Notes under the pieces: model-generated
Database searches by the model: none
Seen by the model: only the letters and a program-made list of their open reading frames with translations
What the model was told of the DNA's origin: nothing
From: Sphaerochaetaceae bacterium
GTDB taxonomy: Bacteria; Spirochaetota; Spirochaetia; Sphaerochaetales; Sphaerochaetaceae
DNA: 64,000 nt
Assembly (NCBI GenBank): GCA_028532765.1
Contig: JAQQAR010000015.1
Span: 1 to 64,000, forward strand
Reading direction: 5' to 3'
Shown: positions 35,625-44,426 of the stretch, piece by piece
How the letters are laid out: every line of letters begins with the position of its first letter
How positions within the stretch are numbered: the stretch's first letter is position 1
Made by a program: the position numbers and the translations under genes

Positions 35625-36476
35625 TTAGCCTTTCACAGCACCGGCGGCAACACCCTTGGTGATTTCCTTGCGGAAGAACATGTAGAAGAGCAACATCGGA
35701 ATCAGTCCAATCACCAATGCAGCGAATTGCTTTCCAAAGTCACTACTCAGCGCTCCTGCAAACTTCTGAACTCCGACCGGCAGGCTCTTGAGAGCATCAC
35801 TACTGGTCAGGATATTGATCAACATAAACTCATTCCAAGTACCGGTGACTGTAAGGATTGCAACAGTCACTCCGACCGGAGCCGCCATCGGGACAATAAT
35901 GGAGATGAATATCTTCATATAGGTTGCGCCATCGATACGTGCAGACTCAACCAAGGCAGTGGGGATGGACTTGATATACTCAGTGCCAAGATAGATGCCC
36001 ATCGGCATTGCTATACCGATATAGGGGATCAGAACACCGAGGCGGGAGTTGTACAGTCCCACCCAGTTAATGATCAGGAAGAGCGGCACCATGATTGACT
36101 GTAGGGTTAAGAGCAACCCTATAACAAAGGAGCCATGGATATACTTGGTGGCCTTATTGGGAATCTTCGCGAATGCAAAGCCTGCCATGAAGGAGAATAT
36201 CAGTGTTGCTACCGTGGTAATACCTGTGTAAATGATACTGTTGAATATCAGACTGGGGAATTTTCCCCTGACCCAGGCATCCTGATAGTTGATCAGAACC
36301 CAATCCTGCGGTATGCCCAGCTTATTCAACTGAAACTCGGTTGTGGTCTTGAAGGAGTTCATCACAAGCCATAGCAGAGGATAGATAGCCATGACTGTAA
36401 AGAAAATCATGACAGCGTAGGTCAACCCCAGATTGATTTTTGCCCTGGTTGAGCGGGTATCTTTTACATCACGCAT
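35625..36476 (-). CDS. Sugar ABC transporter permease (MalG type)
   Basis: A 283-residue inner-membrane protein with six predicted helices and the ATPase-docking EAA loop (ESARIDGATYMKIFISIIVPMAAP). The long N-terminus and the C-terminal RKEITKGVAAGAVKG end are typical of the MalG group. It pairs with the adjacent MalF-type permease two bases upstream, and with the binding protein downstream. Confidence 0.95.
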   Translation of the reverse strand: MRDVKDTRSTRAKINLGLTYAVMIFFTVMAIYPLLWLVMNSFKTTTEFQLNKLGIPQDWVLINYQDAWVRGKFPSLIFNSIIYTGITTVATLIFSFMAGFAFAKIPNKATKYIHGSFVIGLLLTLQSIMVPLFLIINWVGLYNSRLGVLIPYIGIAMPMGIYLGTEYIKSIPTALVESARIDGATYMKIFISIIVPMAAPVGVTVAILTVTGTWNEFMLINILTSSDALKSLPVGVQKFAGALSSDFGKQFAALVIGLIPMLLFYMFFRKEITKGVAAGAVKG

Positions 36477-36478
36477 GG

Positions 36479-37387
36479 TTACTCCCTCCCCCCGAACTTT
36501 TTCTCAACCCACTTGGTCAAGCCGATAAGAATAAAACTGATCACTACCATCACCGTACTGATTGCATTAGCCAGAGGATATCTCGGGGCTCCCTTGAAGG
36601 CCTTATCGAACATGTAGATGGAGAGCACACTGGTACGATTTGCCGGTCCCCCGGCAGTCATAACATAAATGAGGTCAAAACTCTTCAACGACCCGCTGAT
36701 AGCGAGAATCGCTGTGGTAACCAGTACCCCCGAGAGTGCAGGAAGAATGACATAGCGAAGCGTTTGCCCCTCAGTCGCACCATCGATCCGGGCTGCTTCA
36801 ATGACCGCACTATCAATTTTCTGCAGGTTGGCAATGAAAATGATCAAATACATACCGGTATACATCCAGAGGATTACAAAGAGAACCGGCAACATTGGGT
36901 GATTGCTTATCCCATACTCATACTGAGGATTAAATAACCGTACCAGTTCAGGGAATGCACCATAGGGGGCGAAGAATGATTTCCAGAGAATACCAATGAC
37001 AACAGTGGATATGACGGTGGGAAGATAGATCATGGTCTGGAAGAAATCTGCAAACTTCACAATTCCTCGGTACAGCACATAGGCTAAGAAGAATCCGAGG
37101 GGAATCTGTCCAAACACTGATACAAAGACAATCCACATATTGTTCTTCAATGCCAGGTAGAAATACTCATCAGCGAAGAGATTCTGATACCACTTGAAGC
37201 CGACCAGATGGACTGGTTTGCCACCAAAGAGTTTTCCTCCACTATAATCACTTAAACTGAGAAAGATCGAAAATATCGTCGGGAATGCCATGACCGATAT
37301 ATAGATGAGAAAGCCGGGAAGCACCAAGGTCCAATAGGCCCTTTTCTGCTCTCGCTTCGCATCTGCCAGCGTATGCGTTTTAGGCAT
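36479..37387 (-). CDS. Sugar ABC transporter permease (MalF type)
   Basis: A 302-residue inner-membrane protein with six helices, the N-terminal YWTLVLPGFLIYISVMAFPTIFSIFLS segment in two parts and the EAA loop EAARIDGATEGQTLRYVILPALSG. Its first eight bases overlap the end of the ROK gene, so regulator and permeases are translated from one message. Confidence 0.95.
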   Translation of the reverse strand: MPKTHTLADAKREQKRAYWTLVLPGFLIYISVMAFPTIFSIFLSLSDYSGGKLFGGKPVHLVGFKWYQNLFADEYFYLALKNNMWIVFVSVFGQIPLGFFLAYVLYRGIVKFADFFQTMIYLPTVISTVVIGILWKSFFAPYGAFPELVRLFNPQYEYGISNHPMLPVLFVILWMYTGMYLIIFIANLQKIDSAVIEAARIDGATEGQTLRYVILPALSGVLVTTAILAISGSLKSFDLIYVMTAGGPANRTSVLSIYMFDKAFKGAPRYPLANAISTVMVVISFILIGLTKWVEKKFGGRE

Positions 37388-38588
37388 GCGTAACCTCCAA
37401 CCTGGGTTTTTTATATGTTTTCTTCATAGGGTATGCTTGATCGATGACATCCTCCCAATCGAAATGAGTACGACTTTCAATTTCTGAGAGCTCAGGAACT
37501 GCAAATAGCTTCTGCAAGAACATGGTCGCAGCTCCCTTTGCTACCACAAACTCGTCCTTGGTATCGAAAAGCAGTTTGCATCCAATCTTGTCCATGACAG
37601 CAAGGAATTGAGGGCACTCCTCCTTGAGGAACTCCCTGATCCTTCCTTCATCACTGAACGGTTTTCCATGGACAAAAAAGACACGGGGATCCAGTACGGA
37701 AAGGATGGGAACGAGGGATCCGAATAGATCTTTCATGAATGTCTTCCATGCGTTTTCGTCAGAGACAGACTTGATCAGTAGATCTTCCGGTAGGCCAGTC
37801 TGTCCCTTGTTATGCTCCCGCCAGCTCAGCGTGCAGATTTCACCGCTGCTGTGATGGGATCCATGATAGACTTTTCCACCAATGGAGAGTCCGATACCAA
37901 CACCGATACCTGCACGATCCCCAAACTGGTAATTCCCTTCATGGTAGTCTGCAATCATGCACATGAAATCACCCAGGTTCACATTCCTGTTGATCGTCAT
38001 CTCCAACCAGGCAGTGCAGTTCGCATCATTCTCTACAAAGACCAGTACATCATAGCGTTTTGCAAAGAAATCATAGAAATCATAATTCTTGAGACCAAAT
38101 GGTTCTGCATACATGATGATGCCATCCTCTGCATTCACAATACCGGGAATACCGGCAATGACGGCAAGCAATGGTATGGAGAGCTTTTCAATCTCTGTCA
38201 GCACCAGGTCCATCAGGAAGGTAAGGATTTCATCAAATTCAACTTCCGGTAGTTTCCCTTTGCTCTGGTAGAGCAATCCACCGGTTATATCGAGGATGAC
38301 GGCCCTGTAGTGGGAAGGCTGGATGTCGAAACCGACAACACAGCCAAAGCGTTCATTCAGCTTCAGGCAGATCGGTTTCCTTCCTCCCCTGCTTACACCA
38401 CTCCCCTCTTCTCCCTCATAAACAACCTCGTCATCAATGAGAGCACTGATAATATTGGTAACGGTGGAGCGATAAAGGTTCAGTTCCCTGGCAATATCGA
38501 CCCTGCTGATACCCGGACTTTTCCAGATCAACTGAGCAACCAAGGAAGTATTTGCATTTTTCTGAAAATTGTTGTTGTTGATTCTCAT
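37380..38588 (-). CDS. ROK-family transcriptional repressor (NagC/XylR type)
   Basis: Residues about 1-75 hold a winged-helix domain (SRVDIARELNLYRSTVTNIISALI) and the rest a ROK sugar-binding domain with VVGFDIQPSHYRAVILDITGG. The glycine-rich and zinc-type cysteine motifs of true sugar kinases are altered, as in repressors. Start placed at 38588, where the family sequence begins (402 aa); upstream codons to 38705 run through the operator region. TATACA ends eight bases before this ATG and no ribosome binding site fits. Expected to sense a GlcNAc-related sugar and control the ABC importer and the divergent GH20 gene. Confidence 0.9.
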   Translation of the reverse strand: MRINNNNFQKNANTSLVAQLIWKSPGISRVDIARELNLYRSTVTNIISALIDDEVVYEGEEGSGVSRGGRKPICLKLNERFGCVVGFDIQPSHYRAVILDITGGLLYQSKGKLPEVEFDEILTFLMDLVLTEIEKLSIPLLAVIAGIPGIVNAEDGIIMYAEPFGLKNYDFYDFFAKRYDVLVFVENDANCTAWLEMTINRNVNLGDFMCMIADYHEGNYQFGDRAGIGVGIGLSIGGKVYHGSHHSSGEICTLSWREHNKGQTGLPEDLLIKSVSDENAWKTFMKDLFGSLVPILSVLDPRVFFVHGKPFSDEGRIREFLKEECPQFLAVMDKIGCKLLFDTKDEFVVAKGAATMFLQKLFAVPELSEIESRTHFDWEDVIDQAYPMKKTYKKPRLEVTHA

Positions 38589-38637
38589 ACTGGTTCTGTA
38601 TACTCCAGGTACATACGTGTAGGACTTGTTTGTTCGC

Positions 38638-38651
38638 TCTCTGTACAAACT
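38638..38651. promoter_or_regulatory. Candidate ROK operator, site 2
   Basis: TCTCTGTACAAACT, 11 of 14 matches to AGTTTGTACAAACT, about 35 bases upstream of the ROK gene's -10 element. Confidence 0.5.
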
Positions 38652-38694
38652 AAGCGTAACACCACCCCTTTCTACTGTCAAGGAATATTTTACG

Positions 38695-38708
38695 AGTTTG
38701 TACAACCC
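38695..38708. promoter_or_regulatory. Candidate ROK operator, site 3
   Basis: AGTTTGTACAACCC, 12 of 14 matches to the same palindrome, directly upstream of the -35 of the GH20 promoter. Another TTGTAC half follows at 38709-38714. Confidence 0.55.
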
Positions 38709-38714
38709 TTGTAC

Positions 38715-38743
38715 TTGACTTCAGCTTGCAGTCATGGTAGGAC
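38715..38743 (+). promoter_or_regulatory. Promoter of the GH20 gene
   Basis: TTGACT at 38715-38720, 17 bases, TAGGAC at 38738-38743, then six bases and the ATG. AGGA within the -10 could also act as a ribosome binding site if transcription starts earlier. Confidence 0.45.
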
Positions 38744-38749
38744 AAGACC

Positions 38750-40231
38750 ATGGCCAAAACAAATACAGTAAAAGCAAGTGAAATCTTGTTTTCCACACCC
38801 AGAACCGTTGAAGACAAGGAAGGATTCTTTCGCTTCCACGATGGCATTACCATCGCAGTCGATCCTTCCTTTACATCCCTCATTGAGACTGCCCCTGCAC
38901 TCCTGCAGATACAACGAGGCGGAGAAGACATCCTGGTAAAGCTACAAGAGGGCTTTCCAAGTGAAGGATACAGCCTCACCATCGGTAAGAAGCAGATAGT
39001 GATCAGGGCTAGCAATGAGGAAGGTGCATTCCGTGGGATCTCTACCCTGAGAAACCTTACCTATACCTCTGAGCATAGGCTTCCCTGCTGCGCTATCGAG
39101 GACTCCCCTTCCTTTACCTGGAGGGGATTCATGATTGACTGCAGCAGGCACTACTTCAGTCCTGCATTTCTGAAGAAACTAATCGATGTAGCCTCGCTGT
39201 ATCATCTCAACCGTTTTCATTGGCACTTGAGTGACGACCAAGGTTGGAGAATTCCCTTGGATGGTTGGCCTCAATTGGAAAAGGTAGCGAGTAAGAGAAC
39301 CCTCCTGCAATACACGGACGGGAGAACATACGGACGGTTGTACACCAAAGAGGAGTTACTGGAGGTCCAAGCCTACGCCCATGCTCGCCATATGATCGTG
39401 GTACCGGAGATTGAGACTCCAGGACATGTCTCTTCCCTCCTTGCCGCATATCCCCATTTCGGGTGCAGTGGAGGACCGTATGAGGTACAAGATCGCTGGG
39501 GAATCTTTGACGAAGTACTCTGTGCAGGGAACAATCAGGTGCTGGAGTTCCTCGAAGATGCCATTACCCAGATAGCTGCACTGTTCAGTGACCCCTATAT
39601 CCACATTGGTGGGGATGAGTGTCCTCACACTGCCTGGAAATCCTGCCCAAAATGCCAGAAGAGAATGCAAGAAGAGGGATTATCCAAGGAGAAGGAACTC
39701 CAGAGTTGGATGACCAGTAAAATCTGTGAGATGGTAAGCAAGGCTGGAAAACGCCCTATCGGCTGGGACGAGGTCCTTGAGGGTACAGAGTCCCTTGGCC
39801 TCCCAAAGGACTTGATCGTTATGTCCTGGAGAGGAGTTGCCGGTGGTATTGAAGCAAGTGAGCGTGGGCATGAGGTAATCATGTGCCCCAATACCGATGG
39901 ATGTTATTTTGATTATCAACATACTGATGATGAGGAAGAGATGGGGAATTTGGGTGTGAGCAGCATCACCCAGGTAGCCCAATTCGATCCACTTGCAGGG
40001 CTAAAGGATAAAATGGCTCAGGCTCGAGTACTGGGAAGCCAAGGAAATCTTTGGACCGAGAAAATCACGAACGGTCGACAAGCAGAATATATGCTTTTCC
40101 CCAGGTTGATGATACTCGCTGAACGATTATGGAACCCACAGGATCCAAAAATAATACTGGACAGAATTCCATTGTTGTATAAGGTTTGTGATGCTTTATC
40201 GATCAATTGCTACAGAGGTCCTCTTGCCTGA
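38750..40231 (+). CDS. Glycoside hydrolase family 20 beta-N-acetylhexosaminidase
   Basis: A 493-residue cytoplasmic enzyme removing terminal beta-linked GlcNAc or GalNAc by substrate-assisted catalysis. An N-terminal GH20b domain (1-120) is followed by the barrel starting FTWRGFMIDCSRHYFS, then FHWHLSDDQGWR at 156-167 and the catalytic pair D289-E290 in HIGGDECPHTAW. No signal peptide is present, so it should act on imported short chains. It is divergent from the ROK-ABC operon with shared operator candidates, which links it to that importer. Confidence 0.95.
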   Translation: MAKTNTVKASEILFSTPRTVEDKEGFFRFHDGITIAVDPSFTSLIETAPALLQIQRGGEDILVKLQEGFPSEGYSLTIGKKQIVIRASNEEGAFRGISTLRNLTYTSEHRLPCCAIEDSPSFTWRGFMIDCSRHYFSPAFLKKLIDVASLYHLNRFHWHLSDDQGWRIPLDGWPQLEKVASKRTLLQYTDGRTYGRLYTKEELLEVQAYAHARHMIVVPEIETPGHVSSLLAAYPHFGCSGGPYEVQDRWGIFDEVLCAGNNQVLEFLEDAITQIAALFSDPYIHIGGDECPHTAWKSCPKCQKRMQEEGLSKEKELQSWMTSKICEMVSKAGKRPIGWDEVLEGTESLGLPKDLIVMSWRGVAGGIEASERGHEVIMCPNTDGCYFDYQHTDDEEEMGNLGVSSITQVAQFDPLAGLKDKMAQARVLGSQGNLWTEKITNGRQAEYMLFPRLMILAERLWNPQDPKIILDRIPLLYKVCDALSINCYRGPLA

Positions 40232-40262
40232 CCTCTTGCTTTCCACCAGAGAGCTGTGATAC

Positions 40263-40299
40263 CACTAGGGTACCACCTTCTGGTGGATTTTCTCTAGTG
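40263..40299 (+). other. Nested hairpin between GH20 and its terminator
   Basis: CACTAG (40263-40268) pairs with CTAGTG (40294-40299) around an inner CCACC-TTCT-GGTGG hairpin (40273-40286) that is followed by ATTTTCT. It may be a first, weaker terminator or an RNA 3'-end element. Confidence 0.4.
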
Positions 40300-40335
40300 C
40301 AGGCCCTGCTTCCGTTGGAATGCGGGCCTGCTTTT
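40299..40335 (+). terminator. Terminator of the GH20 gene
   Basis: An 8-bp GC-rich stem (40299-40306 with 40324-40331), an inner TTCC/GGAA hairpin, then TTTTACTTTG. Confidence 0.85.
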
Positions 40336-40344
40336 ACTTTGTTC

Positions 40345-40375
40345 AAAAAGAAAGCTGCCTCCCTAAGGAAACAGC
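40345..40375 (-). terminator. Terminator of yhbY
   Basis: On the minus strand a 9-bp stem with two G-T pairs (40375-40367 with 40362-40354), loop TTAG, then TTTCTTTTTG. Confidence 0.75.
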
Positions 40376-40401
40376 CTTGCATTCATGTACGATACCCAAT
40401 C

Positions 40402-40707
40402 CTACTCACCCTTTCTGGCAAGTTCCCTGGGAATATGTATGAGATGCTCCTCGCTTTCGCGATAAAATGTGGCAATGAAGCCGATGATACTGATTAAATC
40501 ACTATCCGTCTTCTGGGCCAACTGTTCTGAGAGAGGTCTCATCTCATCCTTTTGCGCTTGGAACTTGACCTTCACCAGCTCATGGCTGGATAAGGCTTCA
40601 TTCAAAGCAGATACCAATCGGTCATCAACACCCTCTTTGCCGACCATGACAATCGGCTTAAGGGAGTGTGCTTGCGACCGAAGAAAATTTCTCACACTGC
40701 TATTCAT
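40402..40707 (-). CDS. yhbY: YhbY family RNA-binding protein (CRS1-YhbY domain)
   Basis: A 101-residue protein with a single CRM domain: RNFLRSQAHSLKPIVMVGKEGV, then HELVKVKFQ and SIIGFIATFYRES. The glycine-lysine loop (VGKEGV) is the RNA-binding GxxG-like site. E. coli YhbY joins large ribosomal subunit precursors, so a role in 50S assembly is likely. It follows the acyl-CoA ligase 3 gene with 14 bases between and is closed by its own terminator. Confidence 0.92.
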   Translation of the reverse strand: MNSSVRNFLRSQAHSLKPIVMVGKEGVDDRLVSALNEALSSHELVKVKFQAQKDEMRPLSEQLAQKTDSDLISIIGFIATFYRESEEHLIHIPRELARKGE

Positions 40708-40721
40708 AGGAAGTACTATAC

Positions 40722-42461
40722 CTAGTCCTTGTACTTTTGTGCAACTACGAAGCGCTTCACTTTTTTGGTACTGGTCATCTCAAGCGGCTCATCCACCACG
40801 GTTACACGAGTGATTTTCTTGTAGGACTGCAACTCCTTGTTCACTTCACTCACAATTTGCTGCATCCTCTCCTCAATTTTCGCCTTGGCCGAATCACCGT
40901 GCTCTTTTGCCATTTCATCACGATACTTTTCAGCAGGATATATCAAGGCCCTGATCCCTTCACTCTTGTTCTTCTTGTCAACGAGATACCCGAGTACACA
41001 GATCGTATCTATCTCAGTGTAGAGCTGGAAGTGGTCCTCAATCTCCTCGGGAAACACATTTTTACCACCCTCGGTCACGATAAGGTTCTTTGCTCTTCCC
41101 GTCAGGTAGAGATACCCCTGTGCATCCTGGTAGCCGACATCACCGGTATTGAGCCATCCATCCTCAAGCACCTCAGCGGTAGCCTCTGGGTTGTTGTAAT
41201 AACCCTGCATAACCATGGGTCCCTTGATATAAATAATCCCATTACCCTCAGCATCCGGATTCATGATCTTGACCTCAGTCTGGGGCAGCTTCTTACCAAC
41301 CGAGCTCTCGATATAGGCTTCCACTGGGTTGAGGTGGGTTATGGGACTGGTCTCGGTAAGACCATAGCCCTGCACAAAATCAATTCCAAGCTGATTGAAC
41401 ATCTTGAAGGTAGATGCAGGAAGCGGCCCACCTCCACTGATACAAATACGGTTCGTATCGAGGGAGAGCTTCTTGAGCAAGAAGCCGAACATCTTCTTTC
41501 CGACATTTACCTTGAATATCTTCTTCAGGACACCGGAGACTCCCATCATGAATCGTATGATCCCATAGAGAACAATGCCCTTCTCCTTTACACCATTCAT
41601 CAGTGCTGCAATCATCTTGTTGAAGAGCATAGGAACAGCAAGGAACATTGTTACCTCGCCCTCCTTCAGTTCCTTGAGCACTTGGCTGATCACCAATTTC
41701 TTGCCAAAGACAATGGAAGCGCCCACACTCATGGCTTCAAAGAAGACCGCCATCATGGTGTAAGAGTGATGGATTGGAAGAATTGCATAGAATACATCAG
41801 TGGGGTACAGCGTCATATTCCCCTGTGCAAGGTAACAGTCTGCTACCATATTGCGATGACTCAGCATAACGCCTTTTGGAGTTCCCGTGGTTCCACTGGT
41901 AAAGAGAATCGCAGCGGTATCCTCGCTCTCTGCCTTATGCCTATCTTGAGCCTCTGCCTTGAGGTCCAGGACAAAAGGCATGTTTCCTACTTTCTCAAGG
42001 GAAATTCGGTCTGTCAAACCAAGCTTATTCTCTGCATCAAAGGTTTCCACACGGTCAGCATCTGCGAAGAGAATCTTTACCCCTGCAAACTCCAAGTATT
42101 TGGCCATATCCTTATTGACCAGGGTATTGTCCAGGGGTACTACAATCGCTCCGGCAAAGAGAATACCCAGGTAGGCAATAGCCCACTCAGGACTGTTCTT
42201 TCCGATTACTGCAATCTTGTCATCCTTTTTAACACCATTGGAGGCTAGATAATCTGCAACCGAGAGGACATATGAATGAACTTCTGAATAGGTAAAGGTT
42301 TCGTACTGTGGAACAAAGGCTGTAAAACACTTGTTCTGGGGATAGCGTTCGACTGAGATCTCGAACATTTCCACCACAGTAGGCCATGCACCTTTGAACT
42401 TTTTACCCCGATAAGCCTCAAGGAAATCCCAAGGTTTTTCACCTTTCTTGTGTGTTGCCAT
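40722..42461 (-). CDS. AMP-forming acyl-CoA synthetase, ligase 3
   Basis: A 579-residue ANL ligase with ILFTSGTTGTPKGVMLSH, FVQGYGLTETSPI, NTGDVGYQDAQGYLYLTGRAKNLI and the C-terminal STKKVKR lysine. It differs from the other two ligases in its N-terminus (GEKPWDFLEAYRGKKFKG) and lacks their extra central segment. The ATG follows AGGAGG seven bases upstream. The promoter TTGATT-18-TATAGT is strong, and inverted TTGTGA/TCACAA sites lie just upstream, pointing to regulation. The acid substrate is unknown. Confidence 0.9.
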   Translation of the reverse strand: MATHKKGEKPWDFLEAYRGKKFKGAWPTVVEMFEISVERYPQNKCFTAFVPQYETFTYSEVHSYVLSVADYLASNGVKKDDKIAVIGKNSPEWAIAYLGILFAGAIVVPLDNTLVNKDMAKYLEFAGVKILFADADRVETFDAENKLGLTDRISLEKVGNMPFVLDLKAEAQDRHKAESEDTAAILFTSGTTGTPKGVMLSHRNMVADCYLAQGNMTLYPTDVFYAILPIHHSYTMMAVFFEAMSVGASIVFGKKLVISQVLKELKEGEVTMFLAVPMLFNKMIAALMNGVKEKGIVLYGIIRFMMGVSGVLKKIFKVNVGKKMFGFLLKKLSLDTNRICISGGGPLPASTFKMFNQLGIDFVQGYGLTETSPITHLNPVEAYIESSVGKKLPQTEVKIMNPDAEGNGIIYIKGPMVMQGYYNNPEATAEVLEDGWLNTGDVGYQDAQGYLYLTGRAKNLIVTEGGKNVFPEEIEDHFQLYTEIDTICVLGYLVDKKNKSEGIRALIYPAEKYRDEMAKEHGDSAKAKIEERMQQIVSEVNKELQSYKKITRVTVVDEPLEMTSTKKVKRFVVAQKYKD

Positions 42462-42505
42462 CGTTCCAACCTCCTGTGTTCGATTTCTGGTTCCAATCTT
42501 TCTAT

Positions 42506-42535
42506 ACTATAGGCAGAAGCATCGTGAAAAATCAA
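42506..42535 (-). promoter_or_regulatory. Promoter of acyl-CoA ligase 3
   Basis: On the minus strand TTGATT (42535-42530), 18 bases, TATAGT (42511-42506). Confidence 0.6.
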
Positions 42536-42540
42536 GATTA

Positions 42541-42571
42541 TTGTGACAAGTTTTCACAATGCGTAATTGTG
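42541..42571. promoter_or_regulatory. Cluster of TTGTGA/TCACAA half-sites upstream of ligase 3
   Basis: TTGTGA (42541-42546), TCACAA (42554-42559) and ATTGTG (42566-42571) form two nested inverted repeats with spacers of seven and five bases. They resemble CRP/FNR-type half-sites, but the spacing differs from the usual six (CRP) or four (FNR). Confidence 0.35.
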
Positions 42572-42582
42572 TAATGCACTCC

Positions 42583-43461
42583 TTACTCTTCCATCGTATC
42601 ACTTTTCAGCAATTGCAATAACTTCTCCATCGAGGGAGTAAATACCTTGTCCTTATGGTGGACAAGGGAGAAATACCGCTTCATATCCACTCCCTGTAAT
42701 GACAATTCCCTGAGAGTTCCTTCCTTGATCAGATGACGTACCAGGCGTCGAGAAATAACCGTGATCCCCTGACCAGCAGATACTGCACTTACAATGGCAT
42801 CGCTGCTATGGCATGACCATTTCTCCTCATAGGGAAATCCTGCTTCCTGGAGCAAGCCAACAAACAACGCCCGTGTACCACTCCCCTCCTCCCTGAGGAT
42901 GAGTGGATAGTCACTCAATGCCTTCAATCCAAGCCTTGAAGGGGCAGGAAACTCTTTTGCACACACAGGAATCAATTCATCAACAAAGCAGGGGGTGCAT
43001 AGCAGTGACTTGCTCTGTACCATTCCCTCTACCAAAGCCAAATCCAAGCTGCCATCAAGCAAACGTCTCTCAATGGTCTGGGTGTTGTCAACCTGTACCT
43101 GGACACGCAAGAGTGGGTGCTCGCTTTCAAAGCGTGCAATAAGATCAGCGAGCAGTGTACTGCCAACGGTGATGGTTGCACCCATCCTGATCGTCTGCTG
43201 CCGGGTATAGGCTCCAAGCTCACTTTCAAGGGTATCGACCAAACCAACAATAGAACGGGATCGTGAGAGGAGGAACCTCCCCTCATCGGTCAAATGCAAA
43301 CCCCGTCCCAACCGGTCGAACAGCAAAACCCCGTAATCCTTCTCCAGGGAACCGATCACCGCGCTGACTGTTGGCTGGGCAAGATGCAGTTTCTCTGCGG
43401 CCTTGCTCATGGATAGCTGTTCGGCTACTGCAATGAAAATGGAAAGGTCTCGAATGGTCAT
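42583..43461 (-). CDS. LysR-family regulator (CysL/CbbR-like)
   Basis: A 292-residue LysR protein: winged helix at 1-60 (LSMSKAAEKLHLAQPTVSAVIGSLEKDYGVLLFDR) and a periplasmic-binding-like effector domain. It is divergent from the sulfite reductase gene across 86 bases, the usual layout for a LysR activator and its target, so control of sulfite reduction, as with CysL in Bacillus, is likely. Its effector cannot be named. No good ribosome binding site is visible. Confidence 0.9.
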   Translation of the reverse strand: MTIRDLSIFIAVAEQLSMSKAAEKLHLAQPTVSAVIGSLEKDYGVLLFDRLGRGLHLTDEGRFLLSRSRSIVGLVDTLESELGAYTRQQTIRMGATITVGSTLLADLIARFESEHPLLRVQVQVDNTQTIERRLLDGSLDLALVEGMVQSKSLLCTPCFVDELIPVCAKEFPAPSRLGLKALSDYPLILREEGSGTRALFVGLLQEAGFPYEEKWSCHSSDAIVSAVSAGQGITVISRRLVRHLIKEGTLRELSLQGVDMKRYFSLVHHKDKVFTPSMEKLLQLLKSDTMEE

Positions 43462-43547
43462 TTGTTTTTACCTATATTTCGCATACATTTTTCATTATTT
43501 ACTTTATACCAAAACCCTTTTAGACTGCAACACGATTTGGAGGAATT

Positions 43548-44426
43548 ATGGCGCTTACAGAACAAACGATCAAAGCATTGAAGGCAGAAGGGTTTCTACA
43601 TAATAGAGGAACAGAGAACTTTTCCGCGCGTATCATTACAGGGAACGGTACATTACCGGCAAAGATGCTCTCACAACTCTCCATCCTCAGTGAGACCTAT
43701 GGGGATGGAATGGTAAGTCTTACCGGCAGACTTACCGTTGAGATCCCCGGCATCCCCTACTCCCGTATTCCTGCATTCCGAGAGGAGGTTGCTTCCCTCT
43801 CCCTGACAACCGGAGGAACAGGAGCGAAGGTCAGACCGGTTGTAGCCTGTAAGGGAAGCACTTGCATCTATGGACTGGCTGATACCCAATCCCTTGCACA
43901 GAGAATCCATACAGCATTCTATGAAGGTTGGCATGAGGTCATCTTTCCCCACAAATTCAAGATAGCAGTGGGAGGATGTCCAAACAGTTGTGTAAAGCCT
44001 GAGCTCAATGATCTTGGCATTGTAGGACAGAGAATGATGCATCTATCACCTGAGTGCAAGGCTTGTGGCCGTTGCATCAGTGAGAAGCGCTGCCCGATGG
44101 GAGCAATTAAGCAACGTGAAGATGGGAAACGATATATTGACCGAAGCCTCTGCAACAACTGTAGCCTATGCCTCGATACCTGCCCATTTGGAAAAATAAA
44201 TGCAGATGAGCCCCGCTACAAACTTTATCTCGGAGGCCGATGGGGCAAGCAGAAACGGTATGGGACACCACTTCCCCTATTGTATAGTGAGGAACAGCTC
44301 TTCCCTTTGATCACCCGAATATTGAACCTCTACAAAAAAGAGGGACGACCAGGAGAGCGTTTTGCATCCGTGGTGGAACGCCTCGGGATGGACCATATTG
44401 CGAGGGTTCTGCATGAAACCGTGTAA
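43548..44426 (+). CDS. Small siroheme sulfite reductase with ferredoxin domain (AsrC-like)
   Basis: A 292-residue enzyme of the nitrite/sulfite reductase family. The siroheme-coupled 4Fe-4S ligands are C101 and C106 (ACKGSTCIYG) and C144 and C148 (GGCPNSC). A two-cluster ferredoxin insert follows (C170-x2-C173-x2-C176...C182 and C202-x2-C205-x2-C208-x3-C212). Such proteins reduce sulfite to sulfide; AsrA and AsrB partners are absent, so the electron donor is unknown. GGAGG precedes the ATG. The end overlaps the lipoprotein gene of the FecBCD-type importer, so both are in one operon. Confidence 0.87.
   Translation: MALTEQTIKALKAEGFLHNRGTENFSARIITGNGTLPAKMLSQLSILSETYGDGMVSLTGRLTVEIPGIPYSRIPAFREEVASLSLTTGGTGAKVRPVVACKGSTCIYGLADTQSLAQRIHTAFYEGWHEVIFPHKFKIAVGGCPNSCVKPELNDLGIVGQRMMHLSPECKACGRCISEKRCPMGAIKQREDGKRYIDRSLCNNCSLCLDTCPFGKINADEPRYKLYLGGRWGKQKRYGTPLPLLYSEEQLFPLITRILNLYKKEGRPGERFASVVERLGMDHIARVLHETV

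Noticed and set aside
37380-38588. ROK protein as a sugar kinase
   Set aside because: An N-terminal winged helix is present and the kinase-type motifs are altered; its place at the operator supports a regulator.
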